DNA of 64,000 nt from Reinekea sp. G2M2-21 (GTDB lineage Bacteria > Pseudomonadota > Gammaproteobacteria > Pseudomonadales > Natronospirillaceae), in assembly GCF_015687175.1 (NCBI RefSeq), contig NZ_JADPQG010000001.1:620001-684000 (forward strand). Reading direction: 5' to 3'. Of this stretch, positions 16,600 to 27,736 are shown in pieces (the first letter of the stretch is position 1; every line of letters starts with the position of its first letter). A model generated the notes under the pieces. The model was not told the DNA's origin. It saw only the letters and a list, made by a program, of their open reading frames with translations, and did not search any database. Position numbers and translations under genes: made by a program.

Positions 16600-18750
16600 T
16601 TAAAACTTCCCGTAATAGCCTTCTTTTAATGCATCAAACAGGTTAGCCGCCGTGTGCGTTTCGCCATCGTATTCGATCATTTCGTTACCCTTCGCTTCCA
16701 AGACGGTGCCGTCCTCTAAATTGAAGCGATAGGTGGTATTTTCAAGGTCTTGTTCTTTCACAAGAACACCCTGGAAGGCTTCCGGATTAAAGCGGAAGGT
16801 TGTACAGCCTTTCAAGCCTTGCTCGTAAGCGTACAGGTAAATATCTTTAAAGTTATCGAACGGGTAGTCGGTCGGTACGTTGGCCGTTTTCGAAATGGAT
16901 GAGTCGATCCATTTCTGAGAGGCCGCTTGAATATCAACATGTTCTTTGGGCGCAATACCTTCTGAAGACACGAAGTAATCCGGCAGGGCGGCGTCGGCTT
17001 CCTGACTGTAAGGCATCGCTTTTTCATTAACCAGCTTGCGGTAAGCCAGTAACTCAAAGGAAAAGACGTCGACCTTTTCTTTGGTCTTGCGACCTTCACG
17101 AATAACGTTACGTGAATAGTGGTGTGCAAAGCTTGGCTCAATACCGTTACTGGCATTGTTAGCGATTGACAGACTGATGGTGCCGGTCGGGGCAATCGAT
17201 GAATGGTGGGTAAAGCGGGCGCCGGTTTGTGCCAGTTCATTAACCAGTTCAGGCGCTACCGTGGCCATTTGTTGCATGTAACGGCTGTATTTTGCGTGCA
17301 GAATTCGGCCCGCTAACTTGTCACCGACCTGATAGCCATCGCTGAGTAACTCTGGACGTTGACGGACCATTTCATGGGTGATTTCAAACTCTTCATCCAT
17401 AATTGGGGCTGCGCCTTTTTCTTTCGACAATTCAAGCGACATTTCCCAGCCAGCCAGTGCCATGGTCTTGGTAATTTCTTCAGTAAAGGCAACCGATTGT
17501 TCGTCACCGTACTTCATGCGCAGCATGGTAATGGTGGAGCCGAGACCCAGATAACCCATACCGTGACGACGTTTACGTACGATTTCCTGGCGCTGACCTT
17601 CCAGGGGCAGGCCGTTGATTTCAACGACGTTATCCAGCATTCGGGTGAATATTTTCACCACTTCGCGGTATTTGTCCCAGTTAAATTTGGCGTTTTCAGT
17701 GAAGGGCTCTTCCACGAAACGCGTGAGGTTAACGGAACCCAGAAGGCAACTGCCGTAAGGCGGTAACGGCTGTTCACCGCAAGGGTTGGTAGCGCGGATC
17801 GTTTCACAGAACCAGTTGTTGTTGTACTCGTTGACCTTGTCTATCAGGATGAAGCCAGGCTCGGCAAAATCGTATGTCGACGTCATGATCACGTTCCACA
17901 GATTTCGAGCCTTTATGATTCGGTAAACACGGCAAGCGACCTGACCTTCGTCGTTTTGCAGGTAGTCTTTCTTAACGTGCCAATCTTTCCAGATAACCTG
18001 TTCCGGATTGTTCACATCCAGTCCATCACGTTTAACTTCCGCTTCAGACACTGGGAACACTAAAGGCCAGTCGGTGTCGTTTTTCACGGCTTCCATAAAT
18101 TCGGTGGTGATGAGCAGTGACAGGTTAAATTGTCGTAACCGTCCGTCTTCACGCTTAGCACGGATGAAGTCGATAACATCCGGATGGCTGACATCAAACG
18201 TCGCCATTTGCGCGCCGCGACGACCGCCAGCACTGGATACGGTGAAACACATTTTGTCGTAGATATCCATAAACGACAAAGGACCAGAAGTGTAGGCACC
18301 CGCGCCAGATACGAACGCGTTGCGTGGACGTAATGTGGAAAATTCGTAGCCTATACCGCAGCCGGCTTTTAAGGTCAGACCCGCTTCATGAACCTTTTCC
18401 AGAATGCCGTCCATAGAGTCTTCAATTGTGCCAGACACGGTACAGTTGATCGTCGACGTTGCCGGCTTATGCTCTAACGCTCCGGCATTAGACACAATAC
18501 GACCGGCTGGGATGGCGCCATTTTCAAGCGCCCAGAGAAATTTTGCGTTCCATTCTTCCTGCTTCTTCTTGCCTTTTTCAACAGAAGAAAGTGCATAAGC
18601 AACCCGGGCAAAGGTTTCCGTCATATCGCCGTCAACCGGATTACCCTGGCTGTCTTTAAGGCGATACTTCGCATCCCAAATGTCAACCGATGCGGGTTGG
18701 TGGTCAATGCTGATGCAGTTGTCACGTTCCAGTTGTGTGTTTCCTGTCAT
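16600..18750 (-). CDS. nrdJa: Class II ribonucleotide reductase, catalytic subunit NrdJa
   Basis: This 716-residue protein reduces ribonucleotides to deoxyribonucleotides using adenosylcobalamin, with or without oxygen. The finger-loop motif NPCGEQ, with the thiyl-radical Cys and general-base Glu, is present in TIRATNPCGEQPLPPYGSC. The first disulfide Cys lies in STINCTVSGT, and the FRFNPE end leads to the part carried by NrdJb. The reductase is split as in Pseudomonas. The B12 requirement means cobalamin must be imported or made. Two NrdR boxes lie upstream. No cobalamin riboswitch is evident in the leader. Confidence 0.94.
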   Translation of the reverse strand: MTGNTQLERDNCISIDHQPASVDIWDAKYRLKDSQGNPVDGDMTETFARVAYALSSVEKGKKKQEEWNAKFLWALENGAIPAGRIVSNAGALEHKPATSTINCTVSGTIEDSMDGILEKVHEAGLTLKAGCGIGYEFSTLRPRNAFVSGAGAYTSGPLSFMDIYDKMCFTVSSAGGRRGAQMATFDVSHPDVIDFIRAKREDGRLRQFNLSLLITTEFMEAVKNDTDWPLVFPVSEAEVKRDGLDVNNPEQVIWKDWHVKKDYLQNDEGQVACRVYRIIKARNLWNVIMTSTYDFAEPGFILIDKVNEYNNNWFCETIRATNPCGEQPLPPYGSCLLGSVNLTRFVEEPFTENAKFNWDKYREVVKIFTRMLDNVVEINGLPLEGQRQEIVRKRRHGMGYLGLGSTITMLRMKYGDEQSVAFTEEITKTMALAGWEMSLELSKEKGAAPIMDEEFEITHEMVRQRPELLSDGYQVGDKLAGRILHAKYSRYMQQMATVAPELVNELAQTGARFTHHSSIAPTGTISLSIANNASNGIEPSFAHHYSRNVIREGRKTKEKVDVFSFELLAYRKLVNEKAMPYSQEADAALPDYFVSSEGIAPKEHVDIQAASQKWIDSSISKTANVPTDYPFDNFKDIYLYAYEQGLKGCTTFRFNPEAFQGVLVKEQDLENTTYRFNLEDGTVLEAKGNEMIEYDGETHTAANLFDALKEGYYGKF

Positions 18751-18891
18751 GGCTGAAAGGTCCTATCAATAAAATGGTTTAAAAAAGGGGCTTCAATACT
18801 TGAGCGGAAGCGTAATTTCTTCTTGTTTACCCTGCGTATAAAAAATGCCACAGATTGAGGCCGGAACAGCTCGGATCTGGTGCAGATTTGA

Positions 18892-18907
18892 CCACAGGAT
18901 ATTGTGT
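18892..18907. promoter_or_regulatory. NrdR box, proximal to nrdJ
   Basis: CCACAGGATATTGTGT matches the NrdR consensus (acaCwAtATaTwGtgt) at about 13 of 16 positions. It starts 142 bases upstream of nrdJa and exactly 31 bases before the second box. Confidence 0.7.
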
Positions 18908-18922
18908 CTCGCTTTCGCTCAG

Positions 18923-18938
18923 GCACTACCTATAGTGT
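18923..18938. promoter_or_regulatory. NrdR box, distal to nrdJ
   Basis: GCACTACCTATAGTGT matches the NrdR consensus at 13 of 16 positions. The 31-base start-to-start spacing to the other box is the usual three-turn arrangement of paired NrdR sites. The remaining 180 bases to the next gene hold no ORF. Confidence 0.75.
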
Positions 18939-19119
18939 CGAGGCGGATTCTAAAGCACAATTTGTAGTGGTGGAAGTGAATTTTCTTAGTTGGGGATGTT
19001 GACATTTCTTGAGCCTGTCAACCATGCCGGTTACGCTCAAATATATTTTTGAAAGGCCGATTTTCACGTGATTTTTCGATCATCATTAGACAATGAAGGC
19101 CCGCAAATGGGGCTCGCGT

Positions 19120-20976
19120 TCAGGCGATGTCGCTCTCTACTCGGTTCCGGCCTTTTTGCTTGGCACTGTATAAAGCGGCATCCGCTCGTTCGAACAGCAT
19201 TTGCGGTGATTCGACCCGACTGACGGACAGTTCCGCGATGCCGAAGCTGGCGGTCAGGTAGATGTCAGGATGTTGGCCCGTGACAGGATGGCGGGGCAAT
19301 CCGTCGCAGATTTCCTGTACGACCCGGGTAGCCATATCCAGGTTGGTATCGGTTAACAGGATGACAAATTCTTCACCGCCATATCTGGCGATCAGGTCCC
19401 TCTTGCGTAAATTGAGGCCGCGCAGGTAAGACGCCGCAAACACCAGACATTCGTCCCCCACGGTATGTCCGTATTTGTCGTTAATGGCTTTGAAATGGTC
19501 GAGATCCATCATCACCAACGACAACGGCTGGCCGCTCTGACGTGCCAGTTGGAAATGATGTTCGAATCGGCTGTCCAGCGATTGCCGGTTATAGAGACCG
19601 GTCAGATGGTCCGTTTCAGACAGTAATTTGACTTCCTGATGCTTCAATTCGAGGGAATCGGCTTTTTCTTCCAGCAACGTATTGCGCTTTTGCAGTTCGA
19701 CCGTCTGCCGGTCGACTTCATTCTGCAAGTTGGTGGTCAGGTGCTCAGCGGTATCCAGTGCGACAATAAAACGGGACGCCTGGATCTGAGTCTGAATAAA
19801 CATAAATAAGAAAAATGCGTATTCCGCTATGTAGAACGAGTATTGAGCAGACCGGGATGCATAGACATCATTCAAGATGGCCGCAATCAAGGGTAGGAAG
19901 CTGAACAGAAATGCTCGAGCGTTGGGCAACCGTAAAATCAAACCGCGGAAAATAAAGACCAGGCAAAATGAGGCAAAAAATGCCAGCGAATACTGATAGA
20001 AGCCAAGGTAGGCGGTCATTGTTGTGAGTGAGATGTTAAAGGTGACTAAGCCTAGCAGAAACAGGAAGACGTACCCCAAACTAGGGAGATAGCGCAACGC
20101 CGGAAACGGAAAGAAGGCACTGAGCATGTGCAGACCCGCAACAGCAGGCCAGACGATTAACAGATATTCAAAGCGAAGGGAGAAGTGGTGGAAATCGACC
20201 ATTGGCACGAAAAAGTCAACGTAGCCTGAGGCAAATGCGGCTCTCAGCAAGCCGGTGAACGCAAAGATGGCCAGTAACAGAAGTGTGCGTTCTTTGGGCC
20301 GTTGGGCAAAAAACACCAGATTCTGGGTAATGATGTAAATGCCTATGCCGAGAATAAAAGCCCGACTGGCCAGATCTGCTATCGCTGTTTTGTAAACGTC
20401 GGCGTACTCGGCAATGGTAATGTCGCTGTACAAACCCGTTCGTACTGAATAGTAGGCTGATACATAAAACACCAGATAGCCTTCGCGGCTATTGTTCGGC
20501 AGAGAGAGCAGGTAATTCCTATTATTGAATTCCTGCTGGGTTTTGGTGGTTGCGATCCGGCCGGAACGGCCTAAAAATATGGCCTGCCCCGAGGTATCGA
20601 CCCACCAGGCTTCCCAAGCTTCGCTGATATCACCAACATCGACTGTCGGGCGCAGAAACACGTCCGGTAAATTCTTGATCTTAATGAAATAGGTCATGAT
20701 GCCAGTATTGTTACTGGCGTTGCTGTTCGCGACAGGCAGATCGGCCAGGTAATTCGGCAACGTGATGATTTGCGCTTGGTGATGTCCAGCCGCAATGTCA
20801 TCGGTCGGTAACCATTGGCCCCAGACAAAGTTCCATTGACCACTTAAGCTGAGCTCACCCTGTTGCGTACTCAGGTTTGCGTCTATTTCTACTGGCGATT
20901 GTGCATCCGCTATCGTAGAGAACAGCAATGCCATGGCGACCGTGACGGCCAGACTGGGCAATAGTTGTAAGCTCAA
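19120..20976 (-). CDS. Membrane-bound diguanylate cyclase (7TM, GGDEF)
   Basis: The product makes cyclic di-GMP. From the proposed start it has 618 residues: signal peptide, an extracytoplasmic beta-rich domain of the 7TMR-DISM type (about 30-180), seven membrane helices (about 200-400), a short coiled coil (VDRQTVELQKRNTLLEEKADSLELKHQEVK), and a C-terminal GGDEF domain with the active motif GGEEF and the inhibitory-site RKRD five residues before it. Catalysis and product inhibition should therefore be intact. I place the start at TTG 20976 because the ATG at 21090 lies inside the gatB terminator hairpin, and a TATACT hexamer at 21018-21023 would begin the message between them. Confidence 0.85.
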   Translation of the reverse strand: MSLQLLPSLAVTVAMALLFSTIADAQSPVEIDANLSTQQGELSLSGQWNFVWGQWLPTDDIAAGHHQAQIITLPNYLADLPVANSNASNNTGIMTYFIKIKNLPDVFLRPTVDVGDISEAWEAWWVDTSGQAIFLGRSGRIATTKTQQEFNNRNYLLSLPNNSREGYLVFYVSAYYSVRTGLYSDITIAEYADVYKTAIADLASRAFILGIGIYIITQNLVFFAQRPKERTLLLLAIFAFTGLLRAAFASGYVDFFVPMVDFHHFSLRFEYLLIVWPAVAGLHMLSAFFPFPALRYLPSLGYVFLFLLGLVTFNISLTTMTAYLGFYQYSLAFFASFCLVFIFRGLILRLPNARAFLFSFLPLIAAILNDVYASRSAQYSFYIAEYAFFLFMFIQTQIQASRFIVALDTAEHLTTNLQNEVDRQTVELQKRNTLLEEKADSLELKHQEVKLLSETDHLTGLYNRQSLDSRFEHHFQLARQSGQPLSLVMMDLDHFKAINDKYGHTVGDECLVFAASYLRGLNLRKRDLIARYGGEEFVILLTDTNLDMATRVVQEICDGLPRHPVTGQHPDIYLTASFGIAELSVSRVESPQMLFERADAALYSAKQKGRNRVESDIA

Positions 20977-21079
20977 GGAACACCTGAATTCTTGTTTTGG
21001 CTGTTTGTGTAGTGTGCAGTATAGCAATTTAAACAGTGTTTCCACTATAGCCGGGTGGGATTGGCGGTATTTCTCGAAG

Positions 21080-21099
21080 AAAAGGGGCATTTCTGCCCC
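21080..21099 (-). terminator. Rho-independent terminator of gatB
   Basis: On the minus strand GGGGCA, loop GAAA, TGCCCC is followed by TTTTCTT, starting 13 bases after the gatB stop. The hairpin spans 21084-21099. Confidence 0.88.
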
Positions 21100-21111
21100 G
21101 ATACATGATGA

Positions 21112-22545
21112 TCAGCCTTTGAGTTTCGACTGAATGATCTGATTGACCTGACCTGGGTTAGCCTGACCTTTGGAAATTTTCATGACTTGACCCACAAAAA
21201 AGCCCATCAGCTTGTCTTTACCCGCTTTCATTTCTTCAAACTGATCCAGATTGGCGGCAATGACTTCATCGACCATTGCTTCAATGGCGCCGGTGTCTGT
21301 TACCTGCTTCAGACCTTTGGCTTCTATGATCTGGTCTGGCGTTCCTTCACCGTCGGTCATCGCCTGGAAGACCGTTTTGGCGATTTTTCCGGAGATGGTG
21401 TTGTCTTTAATGCGCGCGATCAACTGTCCCAGGTTTTCAGGGGTGATGGGGTTGGCTTCTATCTCAAGGTTGTTTTGATTCAGGTATTTGGAAAATTCGC
21501 CCATGCACCAGTTGGCCGCTAACTTCGCATCGCCGCCGGATTTGGCGACACCTTCAAAGAAGTCGGCCATGGCTTGGCTGGCAGACAGCACATTGGCGTC
21601 GTAGTCAGTCAAGTCGTAGTCGCGGATGAAGCGGCTGACTTTTGCGTCCGGAAGTTCAGGTAAGGTGTCTCGAATCGCGTCAATATAGGATTCATCGATG
21701 ACAACGGGCAACAAATCCGGGCAAGGGAAATACCGGTAGTCATTGGCTTCCTCTTTGCTGCGCATTGAACGAGCCGTTTTGGTGTCACCGTTGTACAGTC
21801 GCGTTTCTTGAATAATGGAGCCGCCATCTTCGAGGATGTCAATCTGGCGTTCAACTTCCAGATGAATGGCTTCTTCCATGAACTTGAATGAATTCAGGTT
21901 CTTAGTTTCTGTACGGGTCCCTAATGTTTCGGAACCTTTAGGGCGTACAGACACGTTAACGTCGAAACGCATGGAGCCCTGTGACATTTCGCCATCGCAG
22001 ATGCCGATCGCAGTCACAATGGTGTGTAGTTTTTTGGCAAATGCGACTGCCTCTGCTGCACTTCGGATATCTGGTTCGGTGACGATTTCGATCAACGGGG
22101 TGCCTGCCCGGTTCAAGTCAATTCCACTCATGCCATGGAAATCTTCGTGCAGTGATTTGCCCGCGTCTTCTTCAAGATGGGCGTGATGGATTCGCACCCG
22201 CTTGCTTTCACCATTATCCAATAAAACGTCGACATGGCCGCGGCCAACGATGGGGGCTTCCAATTGAGTTGTTTGGTACCCCTTTGGTAAGTCCGGATAG
22301 AAGTAGTTCTTACGTTCAAAGAAAGACTGCTTGCCAATCTCAGCATCAATCGCCAAGCCAAAGGCCACCGCTTTCGCCAGCGCTTGTTCGTTAAACACAG
22401 GCAGGATGCCGGGCAAAGCCAAGTCAACGGCATTCGCTTGCGTGTTGGGCTCGGCCCCAAAAGCAGTGCTCGAACCGGAAAAAATTTTGGTTCGAGTGGA
22501 AAGCTGAACATGGATTTCCAACCCGATAACTGTTTCCCATTGCAT
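21112..22545 (-). CDS. gatB: Aspartyl/glutamyl-tRNA(Asn/Gln) amidotransferase subunit B
   Basis: GatB binds the mischarged tRNA and activates Glu or Asp for amidation, making Gln-tRNA or Asn-tRNA with GatA and GatC. The 477-residue product starts [20 protein letters not shown], the universal GatB beginning; this ATG (22545) follows AAGGAG and is preferred over 22584. Visible are the zinc/active-site region and the C-terminal YqeY-like tail that holds the tRNA ([19 protein letters not shown]). It is the last gene of gatCAB, with an 11-base gap from gatA. Confidence 0.96.
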   Translation of the reverse strand: MQWETVIGLEIHVQLSTRTKIFSGSSTAFGAEPNTQANAVDLALPGILPVFNEQALAKAVAFGLAIDAEIGKQSFFERKNYFYPDLPKGYQTTQLEAPIVGRGHVDVLLDNGESKRVRIHHAHLEEDAGKSLHEDFHGMSGIDLNRAGTPLIEIVTEPDIRSAAEAVAFAKKLHTIVTAIGICDGEMSQGSMRFDVNVSVRPKGSETLGTRTETKNLNSFKFMEEAIHLEVERQIDILEDGGSIIQETRLYNGDTKTARSMRSKEEANDYRYFPCPDLLPVVIDESYIDAIRDTLPELPDAKVSRFIRDYDLTDYDANVLSASQAMADFFEGVAKSGGDAKLAANWCMGEFSKYLNQNNLEIEANPITPENLGQLIARIKDNTISGKIAKTVFQAMTDGEGTPDQIIEAKGLKQVTDTGAIEAMVDEVIAANLDQFEEMKAGKDKLMGFFVGQVMKISKGQANPGQVNQIIQSKLKG

Positions 22546-22556
22546 ATCAGATCTCC

Positions 22557-24005
22557 TTAAGCGTTCGGCTTTTTGGTGTGCCAATCAGTGGCAGTCTGGA
22601 ATTGATGACCAATATTCAGCAGTTTCGCTTCGCTGAAATAATTGCCGATTACCTGTAACCCTACAGGCAGTCCATCGTGGAAGCCGCAAGGCAATGACAT
22701 GCCTGGTAAGCCGGCAAGGTTCACCGACAGGGTATAAATATCCTCAAGATACATCGCTACCGGGTCCTGATTTTTGGCGCCAATGTTCCAGGCCGTCGAC
22801 GGTGTCGTTGGTCCCATAATGACATCAACGTCGGCTAATGCCGTGACGAAGTCTTGCTTGATCATACGTCGCAACTGTTGCGCTTTGCGGTAATAGGCGT
22901 CGTAGTATCCTGCGGACAGGGCGTAAGTGCCGACCATAATGCGTCGCTTAACTTCGGTGCCGAACCCTTCTGAGCGGGTTCGGGTGTACATATCTTCAAG
23001 ATCCTTCGGGTCTTCGCAGCGGTAGCCGTAACGCACACCGTCGAAGCGGGACAGGTTTGTCGACGCTTCGGCCGGGGCAATGATGTAGTACGCCGGAATG
23101 GAGAGCTCAGTGCGCGGCAGCGAAATTTCTTTCACTGTTGCTCCGAGCTTTTCAAACTGTTTTACGGCGTCGATGACCGCGTTGCGGATGCCATCGGACA
23201 AGCCGGAACCGAAATATTCTTTGGGCAGGCCAATTTTCAGACCGGTCAAAGGGGCGTTGAGTTGCGCTGTGTAGTCTTCTACCGGCTTATCCATAGAGGT
23301 CGAATCTTTCGGATCGAAGCCGGCAATGGTGTTCAGGATTAAGGCAGCGTCCTCAGCGGTTTGTGCCATTGGGCCGCCCTGATCCAGTGACGAACCGTAA
23401 GCGATCATCCCCCAGCGGGATACCCGGCCATAGGTCGGTTTCAGACCTGTGATGCCGCAAAACGCCGCCGGTTGGCGAATCGAACCGCCGGTATCCGTAC
23501 CTAGGGCAACGGGCGCCATTCCAGCGGCAACAGCCACAGCAGAACCCCCAGAAGAGCCGCCGGGTACTGTATCGAGGTTCCATGGATTGCGTGTCGGACC
23601 ATAAAAGCTGCTTTCTGTAGAAGAGCCCATGGCAAATTCATCTAGATTGGTTTTCCCCAGGCTGACCATGCCGGCGTCACTGAGTTTCTGAGTCGCCGTC
23701 GATTCATAAGGTGCGATGAAGTTATCTAACATTTTTGAACCGCAACTGGTCTTAACACCCTGTGTGCAGAAAATGTCTTTGATCGCAATCGGTACGCCGG
23801 TCAGAACCTCCGCTTTGCCGGCAGCGCGGCGTTCATCCGCGGTTTTGGCAGCGGCCAGAGCATGCTCATCCGTCACTGTAATGAATGCGTTGTATTTGGC
23901 ATCTTCTGATTTGATTTTGGCCAGATAGTCCTGTGTCAGTTCGGTACTGGAAAATTCACCGCTGGCCAGGCCATCCGCCAGCTGTTTAATAGTCTTATTC
24001 AACAT
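22557..24005 (-). CDS. gatA: Aspartyl/glutamyl-tRNA(Asn/Gln) amidotransferase subunit A
   Basis: GatA is the glutaminase of the complex and releases ammonia that is channelled to GatB. The 482-residue product has the amidase signature with the Ser-cisSer-Lys triad: Lys in VPIAIKDIF near residue 77, and the two Ser residues in [16 protein letters not shown] near residues 150-175. Length and start ([20 protein letters not shown]) are normal for the family. It lies between gatC (9-base gap) and gatB. Confidence 0.96.
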   Translation of the reverse strand: MLNKTIKQLADGLASGEFSSTELTQDYLAKIKSEDAKYNAFITVTDEHALAAAKTADERRAAGKAEVLTGVPIAIKDIFCTQGVKTSCGSKMLDNFIAPYESTATQKLSDAGMVSLGKTNLDEFAMGSSTESSFYGPTRNPWNLDTVPGGSSGGSAVAVAAGMAPVALGTDTGGSIRQPAAFCGITGLKPTYGRVSRWGMIAYGSSLDQGGPMAQTAEDAALILNTIAGFDPKDSTSMDKPVEDYTAQLNAPLTGLKIGLPKEYFGSGLSDGIRNAVIDAVKQFEKLGATVKEISLPRTELSIPAYYIIAPAEASTNLSRFDGVRYGYRCEDPKDLEDMYTRTRSEGFGTEVKRRIMVGTYALSAGYYDAYYRKAQQLRRMIKQDFVTALADVDVIMGPTTPSTAWNIGAKNQDPVAMYLEDIYTLSVNLAGLPGMSLPCGFHDGLPVGLQVIGNYFSEAKLLNIGHQFQTATDWHTKKPNA

Positions 24006-24014
24006 AAAAACGCC

Positions 24015-24302
24015 TTATTCGATAACCTTGGGAACCAGAAACAGGCCTTTTTCGGCCAAGGGAGCGTTTGCCTGAAGGGCTTCGCGATTGTTTTCTTCGG
24101 TCACAACATCGGCGCGCAAGCGTTGTGATGCATCGAGCGGGTTAGCCAGCGGTTCCACATCAGTCGTGTCCACGGCCTGCAATTGATCGACGAGATCCAG
24201 AATACTGGACAGACTGGAAAGGTAATCAGCCATTTCAGACTCGTCCACTTTCAGACGGGCCAAACGTGCCACTGTTTCAACCTGAGAGCGATCTAAGCTC
24301 AT
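24015..24302 (-). CDS. gatC: Aspartyl/glutamyl-tRNA(Asn/Gln) amidotransferase subunit C
   Basis: GatC (95 residues) is the small subunit that wraps GatA and stabilises the complex. The N-terminal [21 protein letters not shown] and the DVEPLANP segment are typical. It leads the gatCAB operon and diverges from mreB, as in many Pseudomonas relatives. The ribosome site AAGGAGAT lies just upstream. Confidence 0.95.
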   Translation of the reverse strand: MSLDRSQVETVARLARLKVDESEMADYLSSLSSILDLVDQLQAVDTTDVEPLANPLDASQRLRADVVTEENNREALQANAPLAEKGLFLVPKVIE

Positions 24303-25598
<1,296 letters not shown>

Positions 25599-25672
25599 GG
25601 AATATGCCGTGCTGAGCAGCACGGGTTCTTTCTTTAACATGGTGGTGACATGGATTAAGTGTAACCGCACCG

Positions 25673-25700
25673 AAAAAACGGCCTTAGTGGCCTTTTTTTT
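25673..25700 (+). terminator. Terminator between mreB and mreC
   Basis: GGCC (25680-25683), loop TTAGT, GGCC (25689-25692), then eight T; upstream A residues extend the stem. It would reduce transcription into mreC, as described for mreB-mreC in some bacteria. Confidence 0.8.
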
Positions 25701-25798
25701 GAGTTATCGTTCTTGCTATTGTCTATGCTGACTTAAGTTTTGTTAAGCAGTATCAGAGCGATTTTCTAAACTTATCAGACTCTTGAGGGAGTTTTCTC

Positions 25799-26626
25799 AT
25801 TAAAGCGTTATTTACGGCGGGCCCACAACACGGTTACCGGTTCGCAGTGGCAATATCAGTGTCACTGTTGTTGATGTTTCTGGACACCCGTTTTGTGCAG
25901 GTGGATCGTTTACGGCAGTCCATTTCTTATATTGTTTCACCGGTCCAATCCTTGGTTTCGTTACCCAGTGACATTGTCAGCTGGTCCACTGAAACCTTTG
26001 CAGAGCGAAACGAGCTATTGGATTCAAACCGGACACTGCGCAGCCAGATGATTATTCTGCAGCAGAAAGTACAGCAGTTGGCGGTTTTAGAAGCTGAGAA
26101 TGATCGGTTACGACGCTTGCTGGACGCTACTGCACGGCTGGATTCCACCTTTATTACGGCGGAAATGGTCAGTGTCGATCCCGATCCTTTCAGTATCCAG
26201 GTCATTGTCAATCGAGGCGCAAATGACGGTGTCTATATTGGTCAAGCAGTTGTGGATGCCGATGGGCTGTTTGGTCTGGTGGTACAGGTTGACTCACTCA
26301 CGTCGCGGGTCGCATTGGTAGCAGACGTTAACCTGGCGGTTCCGGTTTATGTTAACCGCAATGGGATGCGCAGTGTTGTTGTCGGTACCGGTGATCTGAA
26401 AGGCCTGGAAATGGAGTATGTACCGGACACGGCAGATATCCAGATTGGCGATATGTTAGTGACGTCTGGTTTGGGTAATCGCTTTCCGGCGGGGTATCCG
26501 GTGGCCGAAGTTGTTGCCATAGAGCATGACCCCGGTGAACCCTTTGCCCGTATTCGGGCTCGTCCGTTGGCCCAACTCGACCGCTCACGAAGCCTGTTAA
26601 TGGTTTTTCAGCAGGAGTCAAAATGA
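25799..26626 (+). CDS. mreC: Rod shape-determining protein MreC, with apparent ATT start
   Basis: MreC is a bitopic periplasmic protein that links MreB to the wall synthases. No ATG, GTG or TTG lies at the place where the family begins. From ATT at 25799 the reading is M-KALFTAGPQHGYRFAVAIS, matching the normal N-terminus (MKPLF.xGPS.. then one membrane helix), and GAGGGAG is at 25785-25791, 7 bases upstream. The next candidate, GTG 25847, would remove the basic cytoplasmic part and enter the membrane helix. With ATT the protein has 275 residues: helix at about 17-34, coiled coil at about 65-105, and the beta-barrel pair. mreD overlaps its stop. Confidence 0.9.
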   Translation: MKALFTAGPQHGYRFAVAISVSLLLMFLDTRFVQVDRLRQSISYIVSPVQSLVSLPSDIVSWSTETFAERNELLDSNRTLRSQMIILQQKVQQLAVLEAENDRLRRLLDATARLDSTFITAEMVSVDPDPFSIQVIVNRGANDGVYIGQAVVDADGLFGLVVQVDSLTSRVALVADVNLAVPVYVNRNGMRSVVVGTGDLKGLEMEYVPDTADIQIGDMLVTSGLGNRFPAGYPVAEVVAIEHDPGEPFARIRARPLAQLDRSRSLLMVFQQESK

Positions 26627-27108
26627 AGCAAAAACCTGCTAACGGTCTTTGGTTTATCGTCATCACGTTTTTCGTTGGTTTCTACCTGGCGGCCGTACCG
26701 ATGGGTCGTTTTGAAATGGCACGGCCCGATTGGGTGGGTATGTTGATAATTTTTTGGGTTCTGGTTATGCCCGAGCGTTTTGGTGTCTTCGTCTCGTTCG
26801 GTATTGGAATTTTATTTGATACGTTAGCCGGATCCAGCCTCGGTCTTTACGGTTTTGTGTATTCGGTCCTGGCCTATACAGTGTTGCTGCTGCATGCTCG
26901 CTTGAAGATGTATCCCTTGGGGCAGCAGGCAATGGTGATTTTTCTGCTGCTCGGCGTGACTCACATTATTGCGCAGTGGTTGAAGGTTTGGTTAATGTCT
27001 GTTGTGTCGGGCGAGATGCACATTTGGCCGGCATTGACTTCAGCACTTATCTGGCCGTGGGTCTATGGATTAGTGCGAACATTTCAATTGAAATTCAGGG
27101 TACAGTAA
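26623..27108 (+). CDS. mreD: Rod shape-determining protein MreD
   Basis: This 161-residue inner-membrane protein has about five helices and the family's short loop with RPDWVGMLIIFWVLVMPERFG. It works with MreC and RodA/PBP2 in cell elongation. Start overlaps the mreC stop by 4 bases (ATGA), and its stop overlaps the maf start by 1 base, so mreC-mreD-maf are translated as one unit. Confidence 0.93.
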   Translation: MKQKPANGLWFIVITFFVGFYLAAVPMGRFEMARPDWVGMLIIFWVLVMPERFGVFVSFGIGILFDTLAGSSLGLYGFVYSVLAYTVLLLHARLKMYPLGQQAMVIFLLLGVTHIIAQWLKVWLMSVVSGEMHIWPALTSALIWPWVYGLVRTFQLKFRVQ

Positions 27109-27707
27109 TGACGCTTGTTTTAGCCTCGCAATCGCCACGACGCAGCGAACTATTGTCTTCCTTGGGCGTCGAGTTCGCAAGATTTGCCGTTGATATCGAC
27201 GAATCACCGCATTTGGGGGAAACCCCTGAAGATTACGTTCACCGCCTGGCGCTGGAAAAAGCCAAAGCCGCGATGCTGGCTGGAAACTGGCCATCAGGTA
27301 CCTGGGTGTTGGGGTCGGATACTACGGTTGTTGCGCAAGGGCAGATATTGGGCAAGCCGGAATCGAAATCGCATTTTACCCAGATGATGCAATTATTGTC
27401 TGATAGTACGCATCAGGTACTGACTTCGGTTGCACTGGTTTCAGAAAATCGTGACTTTGTTGACGTGGTGACGACGGATGTTTCTTTTATCAAACTTTCG
27501 CCAGAGCATATAGACGCCTATTGGGCAACTGGTGAACCGGCAGATAAAGCCGGTGGTTATGGTATCCAGGGTTACGCGTCTGTCTTTGTCAGACAGGTCG
27601 TCGGAAGTTACAGCGCGGTGGTGGGGTTGCCCCTGCATGAGACCGCCAAGATTCTTAGTAAGGCTGAGTTGCCGGTATGGCAAGGTGCTTTATTATTAAA
27701 GCCATGA
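27108..27707 (+). CDS. maf: Maf-like nucleotide pyrophosphatase (YhdE-type)
   Basis: Maf proteins hydrolyse nucleoside triphosphates (often dTTP and UTP, or modified bases) to monophosphates. The 199-residue product starts MTLVLASQSPRRSELLSSLG with the SxxRxxLL motif, and carries VLGSDTTVVAQGQILGKPES and a late GGYGIQGYAS motif. The ATG at 27108 overlaps the mreD stop (TAATG), which decides it against 26976. In E. coli the equivalent is yhdE, also between mreD and rng. Confidence 0.92.
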   Translation: MTLVLASQSPRRSELLSSLGVEFARFAVDIDESPHLGETPEDYVHRLALEKAKAAMLAGNWPSGTWVLGSDTTVVAQGQILGKPESKSHFTQMMQLLSDSTHQVLTSVALVSENRDFVDVVTTDVSFIKLSPEHIDAYWATGEPADKAGGYGIQGYASVFVRQVVGSYSAVVGLPLHETAKILSKAELPVWQGALLLKP

Positions 27708-27736
27708 GAACGAATTAACCCAAATTAGGAACAGAC

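Noticed and set aside
18751-18891. Cobalamin riboswitch before nrdJa
   Set aside because: The B12-box type sequence is not found in the leader; control is better explained by the NrdR boxes.
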